Part shown: piece after piece, positions 37,831 to 49,800 of the stretch
Numbering within the stretch: position 1 is the stretch's first letter
Layout of the letters: each line of letters starts with the position of its first letter
NCBI GenBank assembly: GCA_018894105.1
Contig: CM032128.1
Location: forward strand, 23,417,001 to 23,481,000
Length of the DNA stretch: 64,000 nt
Direction: 5' to 3'
DNA from: Jacaranda mimosifolia
Taxonomy: Eukaryota; Streptophyta; Magnoliopsida; Lamiales; Bignoniaceae
Position numbers and translations under genes: made by a program
The notes under the pieces: generated by a model
Told to the model about the DNA's origin: nothing
What the model saw: the letters and a program-made list of their open reading frames with translations, nothing else
Databases searched by the model: none

Positions 37831-39512
37831 AGGTACATATGGGATGATTTAACAGACATGGAGATGAGAAAAGTGTGGAATGAAAATGTTGGGAATCGGT
37901 TCGGGGAGATGCTTTACACTGCTAGGGGATAAGCACTTTCTATAGCTTATGAAGAGTTAGATTGTGGGAAATTAGGAACACAACCTAAAATAATAGATAT
38001 GATGAGAATGGGACCTGAATGGCTAGATGAAAATGTATGGAATGAATTGGTTAAGAATCACTGGGAAACGAATTATTTTAAGAAAAAATCCGAACTTGCT
38101 AGAAAAAATCATATGACAAAGAAGGATGGCTCCATCTCTGTGCATACTTGTGATTCAATTCCTTATGGGGCACACAAGGAGAAAATGGTAACTTCTGTTT
38201 TCTATCTTTAAAATATTATTTTTATTATAGAATAATGTCATTCCTTTTACTTGGTGAAGAGAAAAATGTTGGAGCAAGATGTGACTGATTTTGAAGTCTT
38301 TGAACACACACATAAAAAGAGAGCAACTTGAGAATTTGTGGACTCCAAATCAAAAAGAGTTAGTGTATTATACTTTTGTTGAGATCTATACTATAGCAAC
38401 ATAAGTGATGGAGTTAAATTATGATCAACTATTGTTATTTATTTATTTAGAAGATGTCTTATTGTTTATTTGTTACTATTGTTTTTCCTTTTTGGAGTTG
38501 AATAATGATGAACTTTGCTATTTGTTTTTTGCTACAATGTTGGAGATATTTTTTATTTATGTTATTGGATTATTTGCACTTGTTGGGAGATAAATAATGA
38601 TGAACTTCTTATTTGTTTTCTTAATAATGTTGGTGAAATTTTTGATTTGTTTTATTGGATTATTTTTGTTTGTTGGGCGTGGGCGTTAAGTTATGATAAA
38701 CTATTGTTATTTATTTTTAGTTACAATGCTAGATATACTTTTAATTTGTAGTATTGGATTGTTTTTGTTTGTTGGGAGTAAAGAATGGTGAATATTGTCA
38801 TTTGTTTCTTGGTTATAATGTTGGAGATATTTTTTATTTGTATTACTATATTGTTTTTGTTTCCTGGAAGCTGAATAATAATGAGAATTGTTAATTATCT
38901 TTGAGTTTTTATGTTGAAGATACTTTAATTTTTGTGTTAGTGGTTTTTTTTTCTTTACATGTTGAATAAATTGGACTAGTTTTTATATCATTATGTGACT
39001 TTCTTAATTGCATATATGGTTTACTTCATTTGTAGGAAGAGTACAAAGCCAAAAAGAGTTGCTAAGATCAATTCACATACCCATCATTCGATTTGTCAGA
39101 TTACTGTGAAGTAATTGGTGGCCCATCTAAGGGATGGATGTGTGGAATTGGATGTAGTTAGCTATTTGAGGGAGTAAGAAGTCGAAGCTCATCACAATTA
39201 TCTTATGCAGGTGATAATGATGATAAGATTGGTGAGCTATCAAAAACAGTTGAAGATATGCATGCTATTACTGTAAAAATAGTAGATGATGCTAAAATGA
39301 TGGAAGAAATGACCAAAAAAAGAGAGGAAGAAGAAAACAAGAAAAGGGAAAGAAGAGAGGATGAGGCTAGAACTTATGATTGAGGAAAGTAGGAAAAGAG
39401 AGGAGATTCTTCAGGAGATGTTACGTAAAATGATTCAAGAGGTGGGTTACACAAACCATCGCTTTCCTGGTGGATCTGGAACACGAGAGCAACAAGACTT
39501 TGGTGGAAAGTA
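37831..39512 (+). pseudogene. CACTA Transposase_24-like gene, two exons, broken
   Basis: Exon 37831-38187 follows a tagtag acceptor and reads RYIWDDLTDMEMRKVWNENV then GNRFGEMLYTARG, stop (TAA, 37930), then LSIAYEELDCGKLGTQPKII and RKNHMTKKDGSISVHTCDSI. It ends at a GTAACT donor. Exon 39036-39512 follows a tttgtag acceptor, in frame: EEYKAKKSC, stop (39063), DYCEVIGGPSKGWMCGIGCS, stop (39159). A coiled-coil Lys/Glu-rich tail follows (KMMEEMTKKREEEENKKRER), stop at 39381. A shift of frame then gives LMIEESRKREEILQEMLRKM and NHRFPGGSGTREQQDFGGK, ending TAA. The layout (conserved block, GxxxGWxxG-like segment, acidic/basic coiled coil) fits plant Transposase_24 proteins of En/Spm elements. Three stops and one frameshift make it non-functional. 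Confidence 0.65.
38490..38960. repeat. ~90-bp minisatellite inside the CACTA intron
   Basis: Five diverged units start near 38498, 38582, 38672, 38770 and 38864. Each has the form ttgggag.taataatgatgaac, then atttgtttttt, then acaatgttggagatatttt, then attggattatttttgtttg. Unit length is about 84-98 bases. The array lies wholly between the predicted donor (38188) and acceptor (39035). The open frames here (38405-38751) come from the repeat and are not coding. Confidence 0.75.
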
Positions 39513-40215
39513 ATTGATATATCTTTCTCTTTTTTGATATTATAGTTGTTGGTTACTGCTTTATTTGAACTATTAATGACTTGTTAATGTGCATACTTTT
39601 ATTTTGTGGAAGAGTTATCTTATAAGATGAGATACTAATAACTTTATCTATGTTAGTTTATCGACTAATTAAATATGATGTTGGATAATGAGCTGGTGTA
39701 TATGCTATTTTATAGCATTAATTTTGGAAAAATAACAATTTATATGAAAATAACCATTAAATATGATGATTAGAAACAAATTATAGATAGAATTAAAGAC
39801 AATTAGATAGATCAAAGATGGTTCATAAACAAATTTAGAGACAGAATTGAAGACAATTTTGAAACAAATAATGGACAGTTTGAATATTAAATTGTTACTT
39901 TTAGAGACAGATTTGAGATAAACTAAAGACAAATTCTAAGACTAATTTACCAACGAAATTCTCACAAAAATGCTGACGGAATTTAAGACAATTTGAGATA
40001 GAATTAAAGATAGATATATTTTTCCAAATTAAAGATGATTAGTCGTTATTTCAAACAGAAATTGAGACGGAAAAAAATTCATCTTAGAATTTACCAACGA
40101 ATTTTTTTCCATCTTGTGGATTACCCATGGTGGCATCACCAACATATTTTGAGACGAAAATTTTCGTCTCAAACTTTAGTCTAAGATGGAAAATTGGAAT
40201 ATAAAAACGGAATTT

Positions 40216-41173
40216 ATACATACACATGTCAACAATTAATTAGGCTTGAACTCCTTACCTCACATTTTATATATGAAATTTATGTTATTGGATCAATTAC
40301 CACTTAGCAAGTCATATATGTGTATATATATGCATATATATACTGATAAGTTGTTGATAGAGTTGAGATCAACAAGCAAAAAAACAATAATTGCATGTGA
40401 TGACTCTCCCCCAGAATTCACCTATAATTAAGCTATCGTCTGAGTCGGAAGCTCATTCTATAACATGCACTTAAGAATTACTTATATGTATTAAATTTTA
40501 AAATATTACTTATATGTATTAAATTTTAAAATATCAAATAATAAAAATCACATCTCATCAAAATAATATAAATTTTACTATCAAATATTGCCTGATTCTT
40601 TAATTTTTAATATTTTCTGCTCTGACTCATGTAAAAATTTTCTTCCTCCACATGTACTTTATGTTAATAAAGTTTTTTTTTTTTTTTTTTTTCCAGAAAG
40701 TTGTATAGAGATATCTTGTAAGAACACTGACCTTATTAAGGTTGGCCCATTTTTCGACAGAGACATGGTCCAACCTTGAATCCATACGGGTCATCTTCAA
40801 GCATCGGTTACTTAGGTATTATTCTTATTAAAATGAGCATTGTATATAATACAACATATCTTAAATTTTAAATAGCATTGGTTAAATTGTTTTTGCTTGC
40901 GAAGTTTATTGTCGGTGATATAAATATAAATAATAAGACAGTGATGATAGCTAGCATAAAGTCTGCAATGTGGTACTACTTAATGGGATGAATTGAATAA
41001 TGGATATGTGTGTGTCAGACATTTCTAATGTTTCTTCTATTCCACCCTTTCTACTTCAGAAGAGGAAGAGTCCCATCCCATTTTTCCCTTTTATGTCCAC
41101 TAACCTCTTAAATCAAAGAGGAAGAGGGCGGATCGCGGAGCGGAATTTGTCTTGGTACTTGCTGCTCTTCTAT

Positions 41174-41213
<40 letters not shown>

Positions 41214-41849
41214 TTGTCCTTTATTCAAAAATAATAATAATAATAATACTGTCCTTTATATTATTAAATATTACCCTCCTTAAAATTAAATTTTTCTTTG
41301 ACTCTATCCTCTCAATCATTTTATTTTAAAAAATTTCTGAAAATTTAAGATTGAATGAAAGTGATGAATTACAAGTTCAATTATCAGTAATTTCAAAACA
41401 TATTATGAAATTATATCTATTTGAATGTATCATTCAAATTAAACTCTAAAGGGTTTTAAATTATATATGGTGATACCAGAATTTTATTTTATAGTATTAT
41501 ATACAAAAATATTTGAAAACTATTAAATTCTCTTGAGATTGTAGACTATTATTTATGCATGTATTTTTCGTATTAACTCTCAAATATTTTGCTTCTCTGG
41601 TAGCAAATAATGGTGCATGCGTTGCAGTAGATATCCATCTAAATTCCAAAAGAACTGTTCATTAGCTAGCTGAATTAGTGGCCCTACCTAGAGACGTACT
41701 AAAAAATTATCCCTTTTTATACTGAATGCAACACCCATCTTCCAAATCAAAAGAAAGAAAATAATTTATTGGGAAAAAAAATGAAGTACGACCTGTAGAG
41801 CATATGTAAAGCTTAGTCGGATTGCTAATGCAACTGATCTCTCTCTATC

Positions 41850-41892
<43 letters not shown>

Positions 41893-43288
41893 CTCATGTT
41901 ATACCCAAATTATGAATAAAATCAAATTTCCAACAAAGCATAATTTGAATCAATTCAAGGGATAATATGAAATTTTTTTATGTTCATTATGCACCCAACT
42001 ATATTCTATGTATAGGTGAGGTGAAACAAAATAAAAATAAAAAACAGAAACTATCACTATCCATATTCATTGTTGATTAAGGTGGTTAAGGAAACATTTA
42101 ATAGTGTGACTAGAAAAGCTACAAAGCAGACGACCAACGTGAATCTCTTGGCTTGTTTTGTACGTTCCCTCACAAAAATTAATCTACACTCACATGCTTT
42201 CATCCCTCGACCCAATAATTGTATTTATAAATAGAAAAAAAGAAAGAAGAAAAAGAAAAGAGGTCTTCACATTTCACAATGTAATCTTTCCTCTATTCAT
42301 AAACAGTCCAGACACAGTTCCCCTTTTCAAAATTTCCAAATGCCCTTTATTTTTATTTTTATTCTTATTCAGAGAGCTACAATTGTTTGTGCTGTGCATG
42401 TTTCAACTTTCAAGAGAGTAGAGACACTTTCTTCATAGGCTTTTAATGCTTCTGCAAGTTACGGGCATAAAAGGGTAAGTAGTCCTCCATACGAAACTGT
42501 TCCCAAACAGTACTTTCTTCTGCTAATTTTTGAAAATGCTGATGTACACCTCACCACAGTGTTGACTTCGGACTCTCCATCAATAGGGAGAAATAGAAAT
42601 AAAGAATAGAATCAATCACTTTTACCACTTTCATGTTACTAAAATCACTTAAGAGTTAGAGAGTGGGGTATCACTTATCAGTACAGTTTTTAATTCACTG
42701 CACCCCACAGTGGGCCACCTCAAATTTTGCCTTATTACATGTGGGGTTAAAAGGCCTTTTTCAACTTTTCCAACTTTTTCTTTTTTATTTTTCCTCTTTC
42801 CTTTTTTCTTTGTTTTTTTCCCCCTTTCTTTTAATGTTTCTGAGACATGGGCATCGATGTTTGAGTCTTTGGAACACTTTTATAGGACTATTAAAATACT
42901 AAATCATTATTATTATTATTATTATTATTAAGAAAAGGTTTCGTTGTCTTCTTGTCTGCACGTCTTAATTTGACCAACTGGGTGGAAAATTTTAAAAGTA
43001 AACAAGATCAAATATGTGGAGCCATCTTGGAGAAGTGAATTGGCCAATTTACTTTTTCTTGAATTTTGCTATTTAAATATCAGTTTAAATTCTCTATTTT
43101 AATTTATATTTTATTTTATAAATATATAATATTATATTAAATATTTTTTATTAAAATAATTGAATGATGATGAGATGCATGTGAGATATATACATTAAAT
43201 GGGAATAAGAGATAAAATAAAAAAATTGAAATAAAGAATTTAAAGTACCCAAATATAGTTTAAACATAGGGTAAATAAAACTAAAAGA
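40216..43288. other. about 3 kb without recognised gene or transposon
   Basis: AT-rich with simple repeats: poly(T) at 40673-40692, (AAT)n at 41173-41213 and 41229-41247, a (CT)n/(GA)n palindromic microsatellite at 41838-41891, and (ATT)n at 42905-42930. A 30-bp direct repeat (acttatatgtattaaatttt) occurs at 40479-40509 and 40506-40536. The segment 42120-42750 is less AT-rich and could be low-copy DNA, but no coding or RNA structure was found. Confidence 0.45.
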
Positions 43289-44491
43289 GCTAGTTTGGTT
43301 GGATTTTTAAGTTATCTCATAATTATTTATCATGTGATAATTTATATAATTTTTTATTATTGTAGTATAGTTTGGCTGGGATGATAAATAAACTCATGGA
43401 GGGTGGCAGGCTATGATGCACATATACGAACACTGTGACACAAACACGATACGACACGGACACAGCAACATATTAAATTTTAAAATTTTAGGACATGACA
43501 CTGCTTGAATGTGATTATCATAATATATATATATAATTATATATATAAATATTTATTGGTCATATTAATATATGTAATATAAAATATATATATCAAAGTA
43601 AAGTGAAAAAAATCAATACTGAACATTAAATAAGTATATTTTAAATTCAAATAAATAATGAATCCCTTAAATAGGCATAAGTATTAGACTCCATGTGAAT
43701 TATATAATGAAAATTTTCAATACAAAAAAAATGTAATATTTGTCATAAAAAAATATGTGATAATGTAAAAATTATAACTAATAACATTTGAAAAGATTTA
43801 TGCTTATCATTAAAAATTTGTCATCAATTATCAATGGTGATAACTTAAATACAATTTTTGCCACTATTAAATGTGTAAAAAATTATTATTGGTGATAGAA
43901 CAAAAAAAAAAATATTACTTATATATATATATATATATATATAATTAGTGCCAATTGTCAAGTTTTCTATGATCACTTACTATGTTGTTGTAAAAAAAAA
44001 ATTCATAATGTGTCTAATCATCTAAACTTATTAGGATATTATAATCATAGTGAAGTTTTTTACTAATTTTGTTTGTTATTTAAAATTGTTTTATATTATT
44101 TATTAGCCTTTAAATTTTGTAAAGTTTAATAAAAAAAATAAAAAAAAAAAGCCCCGCCTTGTCCTGACCATGTTGGGCACGTCCTTTAGCCGTGTCTGAT
44201 ATCGTGTCTGATTTTATCTTTTTTATTTTAATTTTTGAACACTTATTTGCCGTGTCCGACACGTGTCGAAGTCGTGTCCGACATATGTCGAACACTACAC
44301 GGAGTGATTTTTTGGCGTGTCCGTACATTATAGGTAGCAGGTTAATTTATTATACGAATTGCACATATAAATACAAACTTTTAATATTCATGCGGGTTTG
44401 AGTGTTTATTGTCATTCCAACGGTCCAACCAAACAAATGATAAGGTGGGATAAAACATTGTTTCTCACATTATCATCTCAACCAAACTAGC
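43289..44491. mobile_element. TIR element containing a nested TIR element
   Basis: The right end, in reverse complement, reads GGCTAGTTTGGTTGAGATGA. It matches two places on the left: gctagtttggttgg at 43289 and tagtttggctgggatgataa at about 43366, the second being the longer match (18 of 20). The true left end is therefore either 43289 or about 43362. No clean TSD. The element is non-coding; its middle is occupied by the hAT-like insertion at 43411-44333. Confidence 0.6.
43411..44333. mobile_element. nested hAT-like MITE (923 bp) with 8-bp TSD
   Basis: The left end CTATGATGCAC and the right end in reverse complement CTATAATGTAC are followed on both sides by words such as acgaacac, gacacgg and acacggac in inverted arrangement (43425-43470; 44250-44330). 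The TSD is GTGGCAGG (43403-43410) and GTAGCAGG (44334-44341), one mismatch. The internal part is AT-rich. The open frames at 44110-44401 lie in the subterminal GTGTCC-rich block and are accidental. Confidence 0.8.
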
Positions 44492-45229
44492 CAAAAGTAA
44501 ATTCAATTATTTAGTGAAATAATTTATTAGGTTTACCTATTTTGCGATAATTTTTGTTTTATAAGTTCCGACAATGACCAATTGAAATGTTGTTTGATCT
44601 TATAAGATAACAAATCACACTAATAATTCCTAAAATTTAGATTTAAGATTACCACTGTTAGGAATGAATATATAGTTACAATCCCCGGAAGTTAAAAGTT
44701 TTTCCCCATTATCATTCCCCTACATTTCTTATCAGAACAACGGTCATGTGTTATTCATTTTTTAGAAGTAAAATAATGAAAATAAAGTTGCAAGTTTGCA
44801 TCTTAAACCTTACTTTCCACTGCAAGTCTTGATTTTTTTTTTTCAATCATAATATACTTCTAATAAGTTATACAGTAATTATTTATTTTATTAAGAAAGT
44901 ATAGTAATAAAGCTTTGATATACATATAGATACAAACTGGTCACAAAATTAAAATATAGTAGAGCTTATTTTTAATATTTAATTTAGCAAAACTTTACAT
45001 TATAGGATTATTTGTAATTTGTATTCAATTTAAGTATTATATGCATGGTATAACTAATTAATTTCACAAACTAAGGTCAGTATGTATTTTCTTACTCTAG
45101 ATTTGAGCAGATTAATTTCTAGAAAATTTGTGTTAATGCCATAAAAAATATAGAATTGAAAATTGAAAGAACTAGTTAATAGCAAGTGTAACACGACAAA
45201 AAAATGTGATATTCTTATACATAAATTTT
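44492..45229. other. AT-rich stretch without recognised features
   Basis: No coding similarity or terminal repeat was seen. Confidence 0.5.
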
Positions 45230-47280
45230 CACTACAAGAAAATTTACATATAGTGGCACTAAGTTAGTGGCATTTTGTCATATAATGATACAAAAAAATA
45301 ATATAGTGTTAGTCGCAAAAAAAATGTCACTATAAAATTGATTATTAAATTATAAATAAAATTGACATTTGATTATTAAATTATAAATAAAATTGTGATA
45401 TTCAATTGAAAATACCGAGAGAAATGTATTTTAAAGACATTTAATTATTGCCGCTAATTTTTCTTAAAAAAATACCAGTGGCTAATATGTAGTTATGGTG
45501 TCATTAATAAAAAAAAAAGTCATAAAGTATTTAGTGGCATTAACTAAGTGACATTTTATGGTGTAATGACATACAAAAGTAATATAATGATAGTCGAAAC
45601 AAATGTCATTATAATAAAATTTTAGTAGCATTTGATTACAAATGTCAAGAAAAATATAATTTGAAGGCATTTAATTAGAGCTACTAATTTTTTCTTAAAA
45701 AATTGCCACTTATATTTATTTATGGTGTCATCTAGGAAAAATACCACAAAATATTTAATGGTACTAATTCAATGACATTCTATAGTTTAATGATACACAA
45801 GAGTAACAAGGTGATAATTGTAGAAAAAAGTCACTATAATACAATATTTAGTGGCGTTTGATTAATAAATAACAAATAAAAATAGTGACATTAATTTGAT
45901 TGAAAATACCAATATAAATGTATTTTCAAGGCATTTAAATTGTGCCACTAATTATTTTTTTAAAATATCTTTAATATGTATTTATGGTGCCATTTATAAA
46001 ATATGCCGCAAACTATTTAGTAGCACTAATTTAATGTCATTTTATATTATAGTGACACTTTAAGGTAACATAGTAATAGTAATGAAAAAAAATGCCACTA
46101 CAATATAAACCTAATGACAATTGATTAATAAATGTTAAATAAACATAATTTCTTAGAAAAACTAACATAACTATAAGTTAAAGGAATTTAACTAGTATCA
46201 ATATATTTTTTTTTAAGAAAGAATACCTCTCATAATTTAGTTATGGCTTGACATTAAATAAATATTTCAAAATTAGATAAAATATATGTTTACTAATAAT
46301 TGTAAAATTTATAAATTTATATCTTATCATAATGTATTGATTAAATTAACTACTTGGTATACTTTTAATATTTCAATTAAATTAAACATATTTTTAAAAA
46401 AGTGTCAAAATTTAAGTTGTTGCCTATTTTTCTCTCTCCTAGACATTTTATTTTTTCTGAATTTTTTTATCTCAAAATTTAATCTCTCACACCTTTTTAA
46501 ATGTGTTTGTTAATATAATAAATTTGAACATATATTGAATAATTCAAAAAATAGAATTTCAAATTATACAAATAAATTAATATTTTTAAATATATATATA
46601 TTGAATATTTGATTGGTAGTTTTATAGTAAATCCATATCTTTGCAAATAGATGTTCTTAAGTTCGAGTCTTCTACAGAACAATTGAGGCATGTTTGAGTC
46701 TCATATATGGAATATTATTTGTAGATTAACATGTCATTCAAAATAATTTTTTGTGCCATTTAATTTAGTATGTTAGTTTATTAATTTTTTATGGTATGTT
46801 AATATACCATCTAAATGAATCTTTTGTGGCATTTTAACGTCATTATATATATTTTATTTGGCAAGTTAGAATGTCATTTAAAATTATTTTTGTGATACTT
46901 TAATATGTCATTTGTTGTATATTCTGTAGCATATTAATTTGTCATTTAAAAGAATTTTGGTGGCGTTTTAACAAGTCACTACATGCATTTTTAGTGGCAT
47001 ATTAGCATACATCTAAAAGTATCTTTAGTGGTACTTTGACATGTTATTTAATGCATTTTTTTGTGACATTCTAATGTATCATCTAATATATATATATATG
47101 TATATATATTTGGTTGCATTTTATTAATATCACAATAGAAGTAAATTAATGACATTCATACATTTAACTATACCACTACAAGTAGTACTTTTAAAAAATG
47201 TCATTAAATATAAAATTGTCACTATAACACTATTTAAGAGAAACTTTTTAAGGCCACCAAATGCTATTTTTCTTGTAGTG
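45230..47280. mobile_element. non-autonomous CACTA element (2051 bp), TSD TTT
   Basis: Starts CACTACAAGAAAATTTACAT and ends TATTTTTCTTGTAGTG, giving the 13-bp TIR CACTACAAGAAAA. The 3-bp TSD is TTT on both sides (45227-45229 and 47281-47283). Both TIR and TSD length are characteristic of CACTA elements. The interior has repeated agtggca / tgccact words in both orientations (subterminal repeats) and no protein of recognisable family. It differs in subterminal words from the CACTA element at 34906, so it belongs to a separate family. Confidence 0.93.
45250..46150. repeat. ~240-bp diverged tandem units in the CACTA element
   Basis: About four units start near 45250, 45485, 45722 and 45972. Each runs: tatggtgtcat, a homopurine stretch, agtggcattaa, agtgacattttat, taatgaca, gtcac/tataat, tttgattaataaat, ggcatttaat, then gccactaatttttt. 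Non-coding and strongly diverged. Confidence 0.7.
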
Positions 47281-47283
47281 TTT

Positions 47284-48372
47284 TCAAATATTTGCATTTT
47301 TTTTTCCCATCACTTTAAGATCCATATCCCTATCAATTGGACTGTTGAGCATAAATTAATAATACAATCGGAATCATGTAACTTCATTAAAAAATAAAAC
47401 TCCTTTTTAAGTTATTATTTCTGAATTATATTATTGTGAAATAAAATTTTCCATTTTTTTGTTCATAATCACCTCAGAAGGCTTAATTTGTTGATGTCAT
47501 TAAAAAAAAAAAAAAGAAGCAAAACTATATATACAAACAAGAGATACATTTTTAAGTAATCAACGTACATGCTATATTTAAGTTCATAACACGTAAAAAG
47601 TTTTTTAATTCACATAAAATAATTCAATAATAGGCATACAAAATAAAATTGACCCAAAGAAAAAATTTATATAAAAAAATTCAACCCATTAATTTCTTAA
47701 TCTAAAAGGCCCAAGAGCAATTTAATTCAAAACCTAAAAAATCTGAAGGTGTTATTATAAAATTTAATTATTGTGTTTATTGGGAAAAAATAATAATTGA
47801 ATTTGTTTTGGGGATTGTTAAAAGTTTTTATTAGTTTTTTTAGGTATAAAAATTTATTTAAGGGTTTATAGTAAATTTTTACTATTTTTTTGAAATGTTC
47901 AGTTGTCTACAGAGTTATTCACCCAAAATTGCAGATGAATTACTCACCATAGTAATTTTCACTATTTTATTTTATTTTGTAATAAGTTTACTATTCATAA
48001 AACTGTTGCAAGCATTATTATGAACTTAAAAATAACACGTTGATCAACTTAAAAAATAAATGTCTTTTTATTTTTATTTTTATTTTTATTTTTATTTTTA
48101 TTTTTATCTTTTTAGAAGATTGAATTCCAAAAAAAATTATGCTGATTCCATAAAAAAATATAGAGTAGTCAAACAAAAACTAATACTTTAATTTTTCAAA
48201 TTAATTACACCAAATTACTTAAATTTAAAACTTACAAGAAAACTAATATATAGGTTCCATTAATTTGCCTATAAAAAACAAGCTCAGCATATTAAGATTT
48301 AACTGATTTACATGTACATTTACATATAATGTAAATTAAATTTTTTATTATCTTTAGGATCTTTTAGATAAT
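47284..48372. other. AT-rich stretch without recognised genes
   Basis: Only simple features: poly(A) at about 47502-47515 and a (TTTTTA)n microsatellite at about 48066-48105. Confidence 0.5.
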
Positions 48373-48927
48373 GTCATGACCTAGGATGGTGAGTTTGGTA
48401 GACGTGAGAATTGCTTAAAAATCAACTGAGTATATCATGAAATTATATTATGATCAACCAGTGGAAAAAGGGATATTGAATAAATACGGGGTAAATTGCA
48501 CAGCGCCCCTGTGAAATAGAAATTAGCTCATATACCCCTATGTTTAATTGAACGTTGCACACTTGACCCAACAGCCATTTTATTGTTGTTTAATGTTCAT
48601 TGAATAGTAAAAAGACAAAATTACTTTTTAATAAAATTATTTTTTTTATACATTTCAAATCAATTTAAAAAAGGTATATGTTTATATTTATACTTATGTA
48701 TAATATGTATACATATATAAGTCTATGCATAATAATTTTGAAAAAGTATATAATATAGTTTTTACACTTTTATAATATATGTACATGTATAAATTTATCT
48801 ATAAAGATATTATATATTATTTATTTATACATGTCACATATATCCATATATAATTTTTCTTTAATTCTTTTAAAATTAAATAATACCTAATATTTATAAA
48901 AATTAAATAATATATTTTTTATTTATA

Positions 48928-49222
48928 GTTACATATAAAATATATGTACATCTATAAATATAAACATTTATGTTTTTTATTTATGCATATAATATATATA
49001 ATTTTTTTCTTCATTTCAAATCAAGTAATATTTATTATTTATAAAAATATAAAATATATAATATTTATAAAATATAGTTACATATAAAATATATGTACAT
49101 CTATAAATATAAACATATATTTTTTTATTTATACATATAATATACATAATTTTTTTCTTTATTTCAAATTAAGTAATATTTATTATATGTAAAAATATAA
49201 AATATATAATATTTATAAAATT
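48928..49222. repeat. 148-bp tandem duplication in the Mutator-like element
   Basis: A block starting gttacatataaaatatatg at 48928 is repeated at 49077 with few changes, including acatctataaatataaac and ttttttctt.atttcaaat. A third partial copy starts at 49264. High similarity suggests a recent duplication. Confidence 0.85.
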
Positions 49223-49487
49223 AAATAATAAATTTTTATTTATAATTACAATACATAATTATAGTTACATATAATAATTACAAAAATTATTTAATATTTA
49301 TTATTTGTAAAAATATAAAATATAATTTTTATTTTTATTTATATACATATAATATACATATATATAAATTTATCATAACACGTATATATATATATATATG
49401 CATATATGTAAAATTATATATAACATATACATTGTATATGACTATATATAATATATTATATATAACATATATATTTATATATATTAT

Positions 49488-49800
49488 CACCACCACTACC
49501 ACCACCCCCAACCGCCCCGCCCCCCACCCCCCACCCGTCTTCCCCAAACTCGATGGCTGCCTCTTCTCCAAACCCAACAGGTAGCCATGGCTGCCGCACA
49601 TAATGGCCAGGTCTGGTCGTGGCCGATGGCGGCCGTCGGTCGCCATCTTTCTTCTTCTTCTTCTTCGTTTCCTTTTTTTTTTTTTGGCCACGGGCAGCCG
49701 ACTGGTGAGCTGCCGAGGCTAGTTGCCGGAATGCTGGCAACCATGAAAAATTGGCTGCCATGGCAGCCATCAGCCGGTGGGTTAGGGTAGGGTGGGGTGG
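49488..49800. other. GC-rich island in the Mutator-like element
   Basis: It begins with caccaccactaccaccaccc and C-rich runs and ends with G-rich runs (ggtagggtggggtggggtgg), with gccatggc-type words and a (CTT)n stretch (49648-49667) between. Several overlapping open frames exist on both strands (49456-49790), but they are low-complexity and mutually exclusive, and no family is recognised. The layout copies that of 31406-31665. A captured gene fragment is possible but not shown. Confidence 0.6.

Larger units (their letters stand above)
34906..40215 (+). mobile_element. CACTA (En/Spm) transposon, right terminus not found
   Basis: The left terminus CACTACAAGAGAACAAGG begins at 34906. Both ends carry repeated subterminal words of the type agatggaa, gagacagattaaagac and tcgtctcaaa: left 34930-35230; right 39780-40190, including a near-perfect small inverted repeat gagacgaaaattttcgtctc near 40150. 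The inside holds a broken transposase-type gene. A possible short first exon with ATGGCC at 35971 precedes a TATG/GTAAGT donor near 36005. No CTTGTAGTG end was found, so the right edge (about 40215) is set by the last subterminal repeat and is approximate. Confidence 0.75.

Noticed and set aside
41000..41329. 109-codon frame with an Asn run
   Set aside because: The Asn tract is an (AAT)n microsatellite and the rest has no similarity or splice context.
45230..46150. Regularly spaced repeats, possible CRISPR-like array
   Set aside because: Units are about 240 bp, diverged throughout and bounded by CACTA TIRs in a plant genome; there are no short identical repeats with unique spacers.
49456..49790. 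Overlapping open frames in the GC-rich island
   Set aside because: Low-complexity Lys/Gly/Pro runs in several frames and both strands, with no domain similarity; they follow from the base composition.
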